From positions 3,560,287-3,624,286 of the forward strand of contig KV748183.1 in assembly GCA_001692895.1 (NCBI GenBank): a stretch of 64,000 bases of DNA, read 5' to 3'. This stretch comes from Cenococcum geophilum 1.58. Taxonomy: Eukaryota; Ascomycota; Dothideomycetes; Gloniales; Gloniaceae. Under the pieces are notes generated by a model that saw only the letters and a program-made list of their open reading frames with translations, was not told the DNA's origin and ran no database searches. The translations under genes were made by a program, and so were the position numbers. Positions within the stretch are counted from its first letter, which is position 1. Every line of letters starts with the position of its first letter. This document shows positions 30,009 through 43,207 of the stretch, in pieces.

Positions 30009-33000
30009 CAGTGTATGAGATGGATGGATCGAGATTGGATTGGGATCTATTAATCCACTAATCTACGCCTAATCCATTGGTGGCGTGGATATAGATCTAG
30101 ATCCAATAGTTATCCATTTATGGCGTTGTTAAGGCAACGCCGTAATGCATTAATCACTACACTAACCATTAGATGGCGTAAAAGGGGTAAACTGGTACAT
30201 TTATGCGTTATATAGTTAGATAACAGTAAAAATAATAAAGTCTCTTACCTCTTATTCTTATTATTACTATTAACTATACCTCTAAAGCTAAGAAAGAAGA
30301 AGGCTATTACCAAACTACCTTTACCACCTCTACCTCTACCACCACCACCTCCCTTAAATATACCTCTACACCTCTAGCCACAAGATGGCCCTACCTAGCA
30401 GCCTCACCGCCGTACCGCCTGGTCTCCTAACTTGTTAGATATAATAGTGAGGCCAGAAGATTAAGTCTCTAATATAACTAAACCAAATTAATCTACTATA
30501 ATTTAAACAACGCTGATGCCTAATCCCGATATACCTAAGATCTCAACTCTTACAACAGCTCCAACGTTTAGTACATTTAGTGCTAATTAGTCTGCTAAAG
30601 CGTGCGCTAGTGAGGCTCCTCCTAAAGATAAAAGTCAGTTTAATTGGTCCTAGGTTAACTAGAACAGATTACCTAGCTATATTATCCCAATCTCTAAAGG
30701 TAACGGCAAGCTCTCCTCCCTAATCTGGCGGTTAGGTGTACTAATAGAGAACTATAAGACTAGCAACCAATGGTGGCTTTATAAGGAGTGTTATTATAAG
30801 TATAGTATTAAGGCCCACTCCTAAAACACCCGCAAAGGAAGCTCTAATATCATAAAGCATATTTGAGTGGTCTATGGTCGTACATTTAACAAGAAGGGTA
30901 AGGAGGTGCCGTACACGTTAAAGTCAATCTCTGTACTTAAAGGTCTTAATATAAATAATCCCCGGGAGCAGCAAGTTCTTAATAAGTTAGCGCGTGCATT
31001 TAATAAGAAGACGTTTAGGCGACTTCTTCTTCAATAGATCGTCTATAATAACGTGTCTTTTAGGCAAGTCAATAGGCCAGTCTTTCGCGAGTTTATTAAA
31101 TATCTGTCGCCTTAAGCAGCAGAATATATGCCTAGTAGATAGTTAGTTAGATCTTAGATTATTAAGGGCTATACTTACTATAAGGCGGCAGTAAAGAGAG
31201 AGCTATAACGCGCGGTTAGTAAGATCTATTTATCTTTTAACCTATAGACATTGGGCAACCTTCTTTTACTTAATAGTGTTATTGCCTATTTTCTTAATAA
31301 AGATTTTAAGCCTTAAGCAACTCTTCTTAATTCTAAAGTAGACTAGCTTATATGCTGGCGTTAATATCGCAGAAGGCGTAATTACCGTAATTAAAGACTT
31401 TGGCATTAAGAATAAGCAGATTAGGTATTTTATACTAGATAATGCGACCAATAATAATACGGCGATAATGGCTATTATAAAGGAGTTCGACTTTAATCTA
31501 ATTAAGCGCCGGCTACGTTATTCAGGCCATATTATTAATATTATTACCCGCTACCTCTTATACAGTTATAACCTAGATTTATTTAAAGCGGAGGATATAG
31601 TACTTAAGGATATAAAGGCATAGTTATAGATATAGAGGAAGCGAGGACTAGTTAGTAAAGCTTATAACTTAATTATATAGGTATATACGAGCCCTTAAAG
31701 AAGACATCGGTAGTATAAAAGTAGGTAGTTCTAAAAGTATAAGTTAATTAATAGTATTAACAAATTATTAGGCCAAAAGATATATCTCCAGAGCATCCTC
31801 CCGGAGGATTAATGGGACATAATAATAACCCGAGACCTCTCCCAATCTAACGCTACCCGCTAGAATAGTACTTATAAGGAATTCTATACACTAAATCAGC
31901 TTCACACGCCATTTAAAGACTTTATATAGTTAGAGCAACAACGCGTAAAACGACTAAAAGAGAGGCCAGAATCTACTTAGCTAGAAGACTAGGATAGTGC
32001 TTAGAATATAATCTTTATAAATGCGCTTACTGCGGACAATTAGGAGGTTCTAATATAGTACGAAAATTTACTTAAACTATACTGGGTTGCAACTATAGAC
32101 CTATAAGGCCAACTAGGTAATGGCAAGTTATATAGGCTAGTTAATGTTTAGCAGGACATCGAATATATTACTAAAGAACTTACCTCTATATATAAACGCT
32201 TTAAATCTATACCGCCTTTATTAATTAAAGGAGAATGGCATTTTGCTATATAAATTAAGTTCGTACTTAATAAGGCTTAATAGTACTATATAAAGATCGA
32301 TAAGTCAGCAGCCTATATTACCGCAGTTGTCCTCTATCCTAGATACAATTGGCAGTATATAGAAGCTTAATAGGAGTATAAGAAGACTTAGATTACGTCT
32401 GCCCGTAAATTAGTTAAATATCTATAGCTTATAGATTATAAGCAATAGCCTATTTTAGAAGCTCTATCCCCGGAGAAAAAGAAGCCTAAGCGTGAGCTTA
32501 ATATTATAGAGGCCTATAGAATAAAAGGTCTTTAGAAGAGTAGCTATTAATAATGTTCTGCTACCGTGCAGGATAAATATAATCGCTATTGTACGCAAAA
32601 TCAAGTTAAAGATTACGAGACCCTAATTAAGTAGTGGAGAACTATTAGCTGTGAATAGTACCCGCACCTTGCTCAAATGGCCATTAATCTCCTATTAATT
32701 CCAGCTATAAGCAATAAGCTAGAACGTATCTTTAGCCGTCTTAGCCAGATAATTATAAAACGCCGTAATTACCTTAAGTAGAGTATAATCTAGGCAACTT
32801 TATGTCTTTACTCCTAGGATAAGAATAAGATTATTAATTTAAGACTTAATATGACTCTACTTAAGCCTATAAAGTTAACTCCCCTAGAGTTAATTAGGTC
32901 TAAGAGGCGGAGGTTATTAATTTAAGTAATCCTCGCGAGTGCTATTAAGGCGCTAGTAGTAAGCGAGCTAATAGCGATTTTTTATGCCGGGCATGGAAAA

Positions 33001-33619
33001 TCCTAATTAGTTAGTAAAAGTCACGGTCCGTAGATTATAGTAGAACTCAGTAGATAGTTGCGGTGGAACTTGGTGGACAGTTATAGTAGGACTTAGTAGA
33101 CAGTTACGGTGGAACTTAGTAGACAGTTATAGTGGAACTCAGTGGATTTAGTAGACAGTTATAGTAGAACTTAGTGGACAGTTACGGTGGAACTCGGTGG
33201 ACAGTTATAGTGGAACTTGGTAGACAGTTGCAGTGGAACTCAGTAGACAGTTGTAGTGGAACTCGGTGGACTTAGTAGACAGTTGCGGTGGAACTTAGTG
33301 GACAGTTGCGGTGGAACTCGGTGGATAGTTGCGGTGGAGCTCGGTGGACAGTTGCGGTGAAACTTGGTAGACGGTTGCGGTAGAACTTGGTAGACAGCTG
33401 CGGTAGAGCTTAGCAAACAGCTGTAGTCAGATTATACTGAAAATCACTGGGCCGTTATGTTATATAAGTGGCGAAAATTGCCAGAATTGGCTTAATATAC
33501 GGCAAAATTGAAGCCTGGGCATGGATAAAGTTTGGATCTCGATCCAGATCCGATGGATTTAATGGATTTGAGGCTAACTGGATTTGGATCTAGATCCAAT
33601 CCATCCATCTCGTACACTG
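30009..33619 (+). mobile_element. hAT DNA transposon relic with exact 8-bp target duplication
   Basis: The ends are inverted: CAGTGTATGAGATGGATGGA at 30009 pairs with the complement of the sequence ending CGTACACTG at 33619. The 8-bp duplication CTTAAACC flanks it (30001-30008 and 33620-33627), as expected for hAT. The + strand coding trace (about 30515-32925) shows a BED-type zinc-finger region (WRLGVLIENYKTSNQWWLYK), a transposase core (IRYFILDNATNNNTAIM) and the C-terminal dimerisation signature (LIPAISNKLERIFSRLSQ then IIKRRNYLK). TAG/TAA stops and at least one frame change make it non-functional. A 23-bp minisatellite lies near the 3' end. It is inserted in the copia leader. Confidence 0.9.
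33041..33427 (+). repeat. 23-bp minisatellite inside the hAT element
   Basis: About 17 tandem copies of a 23-bp unit starting GTGGAACTT and containing GGTGGACAGTTGCGG. Copies vary chiefly by A/G and C/T transitions. Two copies carry a short extra GTGGACTTAGTAGA-type insertion. It lies between the transposase trace and the right terminal repeat. Confidence 0.85.
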
Positions 33620-33792
33620 CTTAAACCTTGAACCCCTACCCCTACTATACCCTCCCTTAGTACCCCGACCCCTTTTTCGGACCCCTTACGGAAGCCCCTT
33701 ACCCTCCTGCGAACCGTTACGGATATTAACCGCCTTTACGGACCACTATAAGACCTCTTCCACCTACTACGTACTATACTATACTATATAGT

Positions 33793-36700
33793 ATGGCAGA
33801 CCTAAGGAAGCAAGTTGATGAAGGCCAAGAAAAGTGGAGGCAGGGAGTTGACCTTACGTCTATTACCGATGTTAACAACTATATTAAATTTAAAGTTCTT
33901 AAATATGAATATTTTAAGCTTATGAATGACGACCTATGGGAGTAATACTAGGAAGACTTTATAGACTTTACAGAAGCTATTCTTAAGGCCTACAACCCTA
34001 CTACTATCCGTAACCTATAAACCCTTTTACGTTACTAAGGTGTATGGGTTAAAAGGGATAAATGAGTTACTGTTGTATAGTCTTTATATAATATAATATA
34101 TAAAAAGGACCAAATAGAATGGACTAAAGAGGAAATCCTAGACTAGGTTAAAGCCACTAAAAAACTCTTTACTTCTTCCAAACTTAATGGGATCGCTAGC
34201 CTTATACCTAACCTATTTAACCAAATTCGCCCTATAAACCTAAGTGGTTTTGGAATTGATCTTACTGGCCAAAGCACACCTAATACTTAAGTTACGGACC
34301 GCAATACCCCCGTAAACCAAAATACGGACTAAAATACTTCCGCTATTTAAGTTACAGATCCGTAAACTACCTAAGTAAAGACCTACGGCAAGGAACTAGC
34401 TAACCTAGCTAAACTCTATACTAACGAATCCAAGTATAGCGGTGAAAATGATAACTTTGACTTTAAACTGACTATCTTTACGGACCTTTGTTAGAAGGCT
34501 GATATTCCTAAATAGGAATTTAGCTAAGCCTACTCTACTATACTGCGCGGCCTAGCCCTTGACCACTACTACACTAACCTTAAGAGTAACCCCCTTAGTA
34601 TTCCCTTTAATAAGCTATACGAAGCTACACGTAACTACTTTAAAGGACTAGAATATAAGCGTGATATTCTTACCTAATGGAATGCGACTAAGCTACGGAC
34701 CGTAATTAACAAGAATACTGAAAAATTAACTATAGAGTGCCTGTAAATCCTTATTAAAGACCTCCGGCACCTATAGTATAGCCTTAACACTAAGCTCCGA
34801 ATAAACGACTTCCTATATAATAAACTTATTACGGCTTGCTAGGAAGTAGAGCCCTATAAGTATACCTATTATAAGCCTACAGATACCTTAGCTAGCCTTA
34901 TTAATAATCTACGCTCCTCTATTATAACGTATAAAGTCTTAAACCCACTAGGCAGCACTTAAGCCTTTATTACGGATATTTAATATCCGCAAATAGACTT
35001 AGAAGCCTACTTTATAGACCGCCGTTACCGCCAATAGTACCCGTACCGACTAAGTCCCACCCGTAACCCCTATAGCAACCCCTATATAAAAGCATACCCC
35101 CGTAGACGAACTAGCTAGAAGTGCTTTATATACGGCAAGGAAAGATGTTGGTCTATAAGGTATACTTAGGAAAAACGTAATAAGTTTAAGAAGAGATTTA
35201 ATAGCCGGATTAACTAGTTTATTTTAGAATACGAAGGAGAGAAAGAAGAGGAGCCTCCTAATAAGTTAATAGAAGCCCTTATAATTGACTTTAACTTAGA
35301 TACTTAGGAATAGGAGACCTTAGAGACGTTCCTAACCACTTTTGGACCTTTTATGGATAGCTAAGCCTTTAATATTATGACCGTATTAGCCGACCGTTCC
35401 TTTATACACTTAATTGCGCCTAAAAACTAATCCGTAAGTACCCCCGTTATAGACGTTATAGACCACAAACAGGACCTATTTGCATATATTACTATAGAAC
35501 ACTATACCCCCAAAGAATTCTATGGTATTATAATCGATATAGGTGCCTCTAAGAAGTCTACTGTAGGTTATGGATAATACCTTGTATATAAGACCACTAT
35601 AAATAATAATACGGACATTAATACTATATAAACTGGGGCCATAAACGTCTAATTCGGCATCGGCTTAACCGCATTAATTAAATTAGTTACAGTTAAGACT
35701 CTAATTGGCTTAGTTAACTTCTATATAGTAAAAGCGGACACCCCTTTTCTACTCTGCCTCGCGGATATAGACAGGCTATAGGTTTACTACAACAATGTTA
35801 CAGATACCCTAATTAGCCCCGTAACTGCCCTAGGAAGTAAGTATACTACCCTACTAATTACACGACAATTCGGACACCCGTTCCTTATATAGGGAGAGAC
35901 TTTACGGACCTATATTTAGGAATCTTTTAACTATAACCCGTGTTACCTTACTAGTACTAAAATCCACCGCCTATACCGCCGTTTCGGCCACCCGTTAGCC
36001 AAAAAGCTATATAGAGTTCTTAAACGCTCTGGACATAATGACGTTAATAGGAAGGTAATTAACCACCTAACTAAATACTGCTCCTACTGCTAGAAATACG
36101 GACGTTCCCCAGGCCGATTTAAGTTCATACTTTGTAAGGATCTTGACTTTAACTACTTAGTGTACGTAGATATTATGTATATTAACGGCAGCCTAGTACT
36201 ATATATAATCGATAAGGCAACCCGCTACTAAGCCGCCCGTTAGTTGCAAAATATATCCATAAAGCATACTTAGGATATTTTACGGATCTACTGGATTGAT
36301 ACGTACATTGGACCTCCTAAGTATATTACCTATAACGCCGGTAGGAACTTTATTAGCAAGGAATTCCAGCAGTATGCTATAGCCATAGCTATATTAATAA
36401 AAGCTGTTCTAGTTAAGGCGTATTAGTCCGTTAGGCTTATTAAGCGAGCTTACCTAGCTTTACGGAGAGCTTACTAGATTATTATGGACGAATGTAAGGA
36501 CATCTAAAAGGAACTGGCTCTATAGATGGCCGTAAAAGCTATTAATAACACTGCTGGCCCTAACGGACTAGTACCCACCCTATTAGTTTACGGAGCCTAC
36601 CTAAGAATAAGTAATCTAGACCCTCCTACCCCATCTATTATGGAATAAGCAGCTGTAATACGGAAGGTAATGGCCGAAATAGTTAAACTATGGGCTAAAT

Positions 36701-38724
36701 AAACTATTAATAGCGCTCTGCACTACCGTAATAGGCTAAACATAACCTTAGTTTATGACCTCCCGCTTAATTCTAAAGTTATTATATAGCGTAAAAGCGG
36801 CAAGTGGACTGGACCTTACCGTTTACTAGCTGTAGAAAACGAAACGTGCTGCGTATAACTTCCTAGCGGACTAACTAACTTTAGAAGCACGTCCGTAAAA
36901 CCCTATTTTTAGTCCGAGAACACCTATAACGTTAAACTAGACGAACTAGAAGTACCCGCTAAACTAGATAAATAGAAAGTACCTACCGAACTAGATAAAC
37001 CGGAAACATCTTTACCTATTTTAGAAGTCCCCCGGAAACCTACTAAACCTACTATAAAGCGTGGCCGAGGGCGCCTCCGAAAGTACCCCGTAACTAAGAA
37101 CCCTATAATAAAGAATTACCTGACTTCCGCAGGAATATCCGTAAGGTAATCTCCGCCTGCAGATATATTAGTTCTAGTATAGGAAACCCCTTTTACGGAC
37201 TTATAACGTAAAAAGATTAACGGACTACTTAAAAAGGGCGTCTTTGCGGTTATAACGGAGAGAGACGTTCTATAAGGCGTCCGTATATTTAACTTACGCT
37301 TTATTAATAAAATTAAGTACCCTAGTATTAACAAAGCTTTTAAAAAGTTAAGGCTTATTATATAAGCCTATAACGACTAAGGAAAAAACTTAGTCCTTAT
37401 ATAATCGCCTATAATTTAATGAGTTAGCTAACGGATTATACTTATACTTACGCTGGGGCTATAGTAAACTAAACCCGTAGCCCTCTACTTATGGGATATC
37501 TTATAAGCCTACGTGCAGTCTAATACCTACCTAAGTAGGGACATCTTTATATAACTACCCCTTAAGCTTAACTTGGAACTAGGAACAATTTTATAGGTTA
37601 TAAAAACCCTTTACGGAGTGCTAGAAGCTAGAAATCATTGGTTTAAGACGTATTACTAGTATTATGTTAGTAAACTTAAAATGGAATAGTTGACCTATAA
37701 CCCCTGCCTCCTATACACCCTATTAAACGGCCTTAGTATTATTAGACTCTAAATAAATAATACCCTCTTTTTAGCAGACTAGACTTTTATGGACGCTAAA
37801 GAGACTAAACTATAAGAAGCCAAGTTCCTAGTAAAGCCGCGAGAGTAGTTAACTGAGTAGACCCCAATTAAGTTTAATAGAGGCTTAATTACACAAAAGG
37901 GTAACTTAATCTAGCTAACTTAGGAATGCTAAGCTTAAAACCTAAGGCTTGTTATAGTAAAGCCTACGGACCTTACTAGTTCCCACAGAGAGACCCGTAA
38001 GACCGTAAATATAAAGGACTAATACGTTGTATAGCGTATAAGAGGCGCCTATATTACTATAGTCTATCAACCTAAATCTGCCTATGATTTATTCTTTACG
38101 GCCTAGGTAATAGATCCGTAAGAGGAAAATACTAAGCAGCTTAATAAGCGTATTTAGTGGCAAATTAACAATACAATAAGAGGATTTACTTTTGTACCAC
38201 TAGACCTAAATTCCCTTAGCGTACTAGTATTTACGGACGCCTCCTTTGCCAATAATAGGGACCTATTATTACAAATTGGCTTTGTAATTGTACTTATAGA
38301 CCGTAATTAGGATGCAAATATACTTTACTAGTCTTTAATTAAATGTAAACGAGTAACCCGTAGTATACTAGCTTTTAAGCTATATACACTAGCTTATAGC
38401 TTTAATATAGGAGCCGCAATTAAGTTAACAATCTAGAAGATCCTATAATTAAAGTAATTACCCCTAGTTCTATGCACCGATTTAAAGTCCCTTTACAACT
38501 GCATAGTTAAACTAGGTACGACATAAGAGAAGAGGCTTATAGTCGACTTAATATGCTTACGTTAGGCCTACGAACGACGTAAGATTACGGAGGTTAAATA
38601 GATTAGCAGCGGAGACAACTTAGCGGACGCTATAACTAAGGCAAAGCCGTATTAAGCTCTAAAAACCCTAATTAATATAAATAAGCTTAATCTAAAGGTT
38701 ATAGAATGGGTGGAACGTGACTAA
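33793..38724 (+). pseudogene. Copia gag-pol polyprotein, frame intact but full of stops
   Basis: From ATG 33793 (MADLRKQVDEGQEKWRQGVD) to the final TAA at 38722-38724 the distance is exactly 1644 codons, and the trace can be followed in one frame throughout. Gag is followed by an aspartic protease region (IIIDIGASKKSTVG). The integrase zinc domain (HRLYRRFGHPLAKKLY, then YCSYC) and the integrase core (YVDIMYINGSLVLYIIDKAT) come next, then reverse transcriptase and RNase H (VLVFTDASFANNRD, then SGDNLADAITKAKP). The only defects seen are TAG/TAA stops and missense changes of the RIP type. A single fused gag-pol frame is usual for fungal copia elements. Confidence 0.85.
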
Positions 38725-38942
38725 CGGAGCACTTATAGTTTATTTACAGTCCGTCGGAAGGCCGTACGGTTTATTTTACGGGCCGTAAGTAGGACTTACG
38801 GCCAGCTTAAAGCACCGTTTGGAAGGCAGCCTAGAAGGCACCTTAGGAGAGATTTCCTATGTATTTCTTTTGTGTTTTACGGTTCTATTAAAAGCAATTA
38901 CGGAGGTTATATATAAGTGGGTCTATCTTTAAGTACCGCCAG

Positions 38943-39160
38943 TGTATAATTACAGCACCTATTGTACCAAACGCGTACTTACGCGTTTGGTGCACTAACC
39001 ACTTATATACTAACTAATTAGGGGGGGAGGCGCGTTAGTATATAGACTACGTAGTCTACCTTAATAGAATCGACAGTTACTATCTAAACGAGCATATAAT
39101 ACTATACGTATTTCGTGCCCCTGGATACGACTTACTTGTATTATTAAGTTAATACAAACA
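38943..39160 (+). repeat. 3' LTR of the copia element
   Basis: A 218-bp copy of the 5' LTR with about 11 transition differences. Followed by the ATTAG target duplication. Confidence 0.92.
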
Positions 39161-39165
39161 ATTAG

Positions 39166-39250
39166 CTTATCTATTATTACTAAGATTATGTTATAATCTT
39201 ATTTAGTAATAGGATCTCTTAATCTTAGCAACTTTATAATAAAGTTCTAT
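39166..39250 (-). mobile_element. Gypsy-1 fragment: integrase segment between two insertions
   Basis: On the - strand this 85-bp piece reads NFIIKLLRLRDPITK-DYNIILVIIDKL, which joins the upstream end at 47155 (ending NFI) to the downstream part at 29561 (starting KVGYFIAY). This shows that the copia element and the LINE inserted in one gypsy integrase gene. Confidence 0.85.
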
Positions 39251-41042
39251 GAACCACTGGAGCTCTTGCTGCACCCGGCCCAAAAAAGACCAAAACCAAC
39301 CAAAAGAACCCTGAAAAAACACCCAGAGAATCCCCCTAAGATGCACGCATCGCAGGGGAGGCACACGTCGAACGACGGTGGTTTGTACTCGCGCGCGTCC
39401 ACCAGAACCACGCCTAGCAATAGCCCTCTATAATAAGAACGGGCGAATACCACACTATAAAGCGGAAAGACCTCTATTAAAAAGGCATTTAACAAAATAT
39501 AAAGCCTATTAGACGCGTCTAGTATCCGTAGTTATAGGGGAGCAACCGTTAGCTATAACGAACTAATATAGCTAGTAGAATGGCTCCGCTAGTTTAGCGA
39601 ACCTTAGGCGCCCCTCTAGTAAACCCTTAATTAAATCCTCTAACGGCTAAGCAAAATTAAAAATAAATAAAACCCTTTCTTACTAGCAAACCGCACCTAA
39701 GCCGCTATAGCTGCGCTTCTATAATATAGGGAACCTACTCCCCTAAAGACAATATCTGGGTATATAATTATAATATAACTAAACACAGAAAAAGCAGAGG
39801 GGCTTAGGGGATAATTAGAAATAGAAGTCCTTATAAAGATTCGCAAAGAGGTTTATAACGCTATTATAGTTCGTTACCTTAGGAGTAGAGATATTAGAGT
39901 TACCTTAAGGGACTAATAGGCAAAGGAACGAGCCGTAAGGGTAGGGGATAGGCTAGGAGAACGTATTAGCATAAAAGTGCTCCGCGAAGATTACCTCGTT
40001 AAAGTCTTAGCGGTTCCCCTAAGCCTTAGGGTAGAAAAGGGACGCTAGGCGGATAATACAGCAACTATATATAAGATAGTAAAACAAACGGAACGCCTTA
40101 TACTAGGACTTAAGATTACCTAAATTTAATAGCTATAATAGGAAAATATAAACTAAGTATATAATAAGAATAATAAAAGAATATAAGGGTTGCTAGAGAC
40201 TTGCTAGGGAGGCGCCGGTTAAACGTATAGCTCCCTTATTATTAGCACACATATACTAGAAATACAAAAACTCCTTATCTAAAAAGGTATTATTATAAAT
40301 AGCCTTATATACAATATAAGGCTCTATAACTATAGACTCCGCCTAGAATAATGCTATCGCTGCGTATAATAGGGACACACCTAATTCATATATGCAGTAT
40401 AGGTGTGCTATGGCCACTATGCAGGCCCCCATAATATAAGATATTACTTAAATTAAAACTAAATAAAATGCGTAAACTACTACTAAAGTATATATAAGGC
40501 GTAGGAGAGAGAAAACTGCATTAAATACAGGAGACGGAAGGTAAGGGCTTAACAGCTATAGGAACAACTACACGCTAGGTTATATAAATGAAAATAATAG
40601 GTAATAAGCTAAGGGGGCGCAGGTACCTTTCTAGCGTTTCCTACCTTTAATACTAGGGGGCTAGGCCAGCTATCCCAAGCCTTAACAGGCTAGAAGCGAC
40701 GCCGTGTAATATTACTAAACCGTATAGGGATATAAGGGTTATAGGGAATATAAGGGAGAGGATGCCCTATAGGAAGACCCTTATAGACAGCTACAGCAAG
40801 CTTAAGACTAGGATAATTAAGAATTAGACTTAACGCGGCAAATATAACATTTGCAGCTAACTCTTAAAGGGTATATAGCTAACTAGTAAGAACAGGGGAA
40901 GAACCGGAGATAATAATAGATTTAGATATAGAAGCGCTAGTAGAAATATAAGATACGGGAATAGAAAGCTTTATATAAAATAAGTAGTAACTAGGGTGCA
41001 GATATAAGAGATAGAAGTTCTAAATATTTTAGAGAAAGTAGA

Positions 41043-41208
41043 TGTCGGGAATGAGGCAAGCGGTCGTTACGTGTCGACGTGGCCCTAGCGTGGTGAGGAA
41101 CCTTAAGTTCCTTACCCCTTTCCTTATTCCTATTAATAATAAAAGAAAAACAATTATTATACTATCTACGAACCGTAGCTATGTGATATCCCCCTTATAT
41201 AACCAACA
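41043..41208 (+). repeat. 5' LTR of the 2.3-kb element
   Basis: A 166-bp direct repeat of 43208-43373, preceded by GTAGA. Confidence 0.9.
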
Positions 41209-42520
41209 CTAATTAGTGGTTAACTTTATAGTTATGCCATAAAATAGCTAGGTATTTACTAAGAAGAGATAAGCCACTATACTAGTGCTACTCGTGCTAA
41301 GGGAAGCTGTCTTTTAAGGTTAGAACTGGTCCTAAACCTTAAATAGAACTCTTCTATAAATCTAAGGATCTAAAGGCCAGAACTGGTCCTGAGCCTTCCC
41401 TAGATTATAGATTCTTACGTCCATTACGCAGAACAATACGCTTTATAAGTCTTCGCGATTTAAGGCTAGAACTAGTCCTAAGCCCTATAATTGCAAATAT
41501 ACGTCACGAACGCGTACCAAACGATAAGTATATATTACGAACGCGTACCAAACAACAATTCCTACAACTCTATAATCTCTATTACGATACCTAACAATAT
41601 AGCTATAAGCCGAAAATATGGCCACAGTCACGTTAAACAACTGGAAAGACTCCTTACCACTAGGGGTAGCTACATACGCGAAACTCATTAACAAAAATTG
41701 GGACGAATTTACCCTTAATATAATAACTTGTACCGCAAAACAAGTTAACGGCTTTCTCCTATACCGTATTCTATTTTACCGAAGTAGATACTACACCAAT
41801 TTATAGCTGTAGGAATATTTTAGGGAGGATTTTATAGGATGGACTGCCAACACCTAGGCACTTGGTAATATTTATATTATTTAAGATTTTTAAGACTTCC
41901 TTCGGAAGAAAGGAGTATTTATCCCTATAAACAGGGGTACTATTAGAGATAATATTTAGCAAGTCCTTAACGCAGAAGAAGAGCACGAATGGACTCTATA
42001 AGAGATTAAGCACCAAAAGAAGCTTAGCTTACGATGGAATTTAAGCACAAGTTCCTCTGTTCCGCATCCATCGCTTTAACCTCTATCTTTAGTTTCCTAG
42101 TATCTATCGCTTCCACCTCTGTCTTCAGTTCCCTAGGATCCACTAATACAACCCGTAACACCTTAAGTCCTTTAGGCTGCCGTATCTTAACCTATGCCTT
42201 AATCTCCGTAGCAACCTCCGCAGCAATATCCGCAGCAATCTCCGTAGTAATCTCAGCAGTAAGCTCCACAAGAACCACCACAGATAACCTTAGGCTATTA
42301 AACACCTCAAGTGCCTCAAGCTGCCGTATCTTAACCCGTGCCTTAAGCTCCGTCCCACCAGCAATCTCCGCAGCAATCTCCGTAACAACCTCCGCACCAA
42401 CCTCCGCAACAACCTCCTTAACAACCCAAATCTACGTTACCACCACAAGATCAGGAGAAGTTTAGTAGGGAATTGGAATACGGCAGAGGGCACAATCAAT
42501 GTTAACCACAAAGCAATCGT

Positions 42521-42774
42521 AGAGGTCCTTGTAGAGGTCCTTGTAGAGGTCCTTATGGAGATCCTCGTGGAGATTCTCATAGAGGTCCTCGTGGAGATCC
42601 TTATGGAGATTCTCGTAGAGGTCCTCGTAGAGATCCTCGGGGAGATTCTCGTAGAGGTCCTTATAGAGGTCCTCGTGGAGGTCCTTGTGGAGGTCCTTAT
42701 AGAGGTCCTCATGGAGGTCCTCGTGGAGGTCCTTATGGAGGTCCTCGCAGAGGTTCTCGTGGAGGTCCTCGTAG
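42521..42774 (+). repeat. 12-bp tandem repeat encoding Gly-Pro-Arg/Tyr units
   Basis: About 21 units of a 12-bp repeat of the form GGAGGTCCTCGT. In the + frame that continues the gag-like trace they read RGPCRGPYGDPRGDSHRGPR and further GGPR/GGPY units with no stop codon. RIP has opened stops on both sides but not inside, because the unit lacks codons one transition from a stop in that frame. Arg-Gly-rich repeats commonly bind nucleic acid, so this could replace the missing zinc knuckle. That role is inferred. Confidence 0.75.
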
Positions 42775-43207
42775 AGCATTAAGAACTCTTTGGGATTTAA
42801 TAGATTAGTGGCCAAGACAACCCGGCAGATGCGATGACAAAGGCAATTCAAGAGCATTCCTATTGGTCGACTGTCGTTCCCATTTGCTCGAGCTAGCCGT
42901 ATCTAGTTACACTCCGCTAGCTCCGCAACCCTATTTTAACAACACAGTTTCCTAGGGCGTACTACCTACCAAATTCCTACTATACTCTGCCGACCCTAAC
43001 TTCTGCTAGCCAATTAGGATTTTCCATGCCCGGCATGGAAAATCGCTATTAGCTCGCTTACTACTAGCGCCTTAGCGACTCCCTTTGTATTCTCGTTAAA
43101 CCTAACGTCCTTCTTTATCTTCTTCTTCTTCTTCTTAGCTTTGTATCTTTATATAGTAGCAATCTATAAGTATATATAGATGGCAACCACAAAAGAAGAG
43201 TTGCTAG

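Larger units (their letters stand above)
29562..39160 (+). mobile_element. Ty1/copia LTR retrotransposon, RIP-inactivated, carrying a hAT insertion
   Basis: Bounded by 218-bp LTRs (29562-29779 and 38943-39160) that begin TGTATAATTACAGC and end AATACAAACA or GATACAAACA. The 5-bp target duplication ATTAG is at 29557-29561 and 39161-39165. The LTRs differ at about 11 positions, all transitions, with no indels. The hAT transposon (30009-33619) interrupts the leader between 5' LTR and gag. Without it the element is about 6.0 kb. It sits in the integrase region of gypsy-1. Confidence 0.92.

Noticed and set aside
39247-39495. 82-codon open frame on the - strand at the LINE 5' end
   Set aside because: It starts at the LINE boundary and opposes the element's coding strand; no features.
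42437-42857. Open frames rich in RTSTRTS, EDLHEDLY or VEVLVE repeats
   Set aside because: These are other-frame readings of the 12-bp tandem repeat in the small LTR element.
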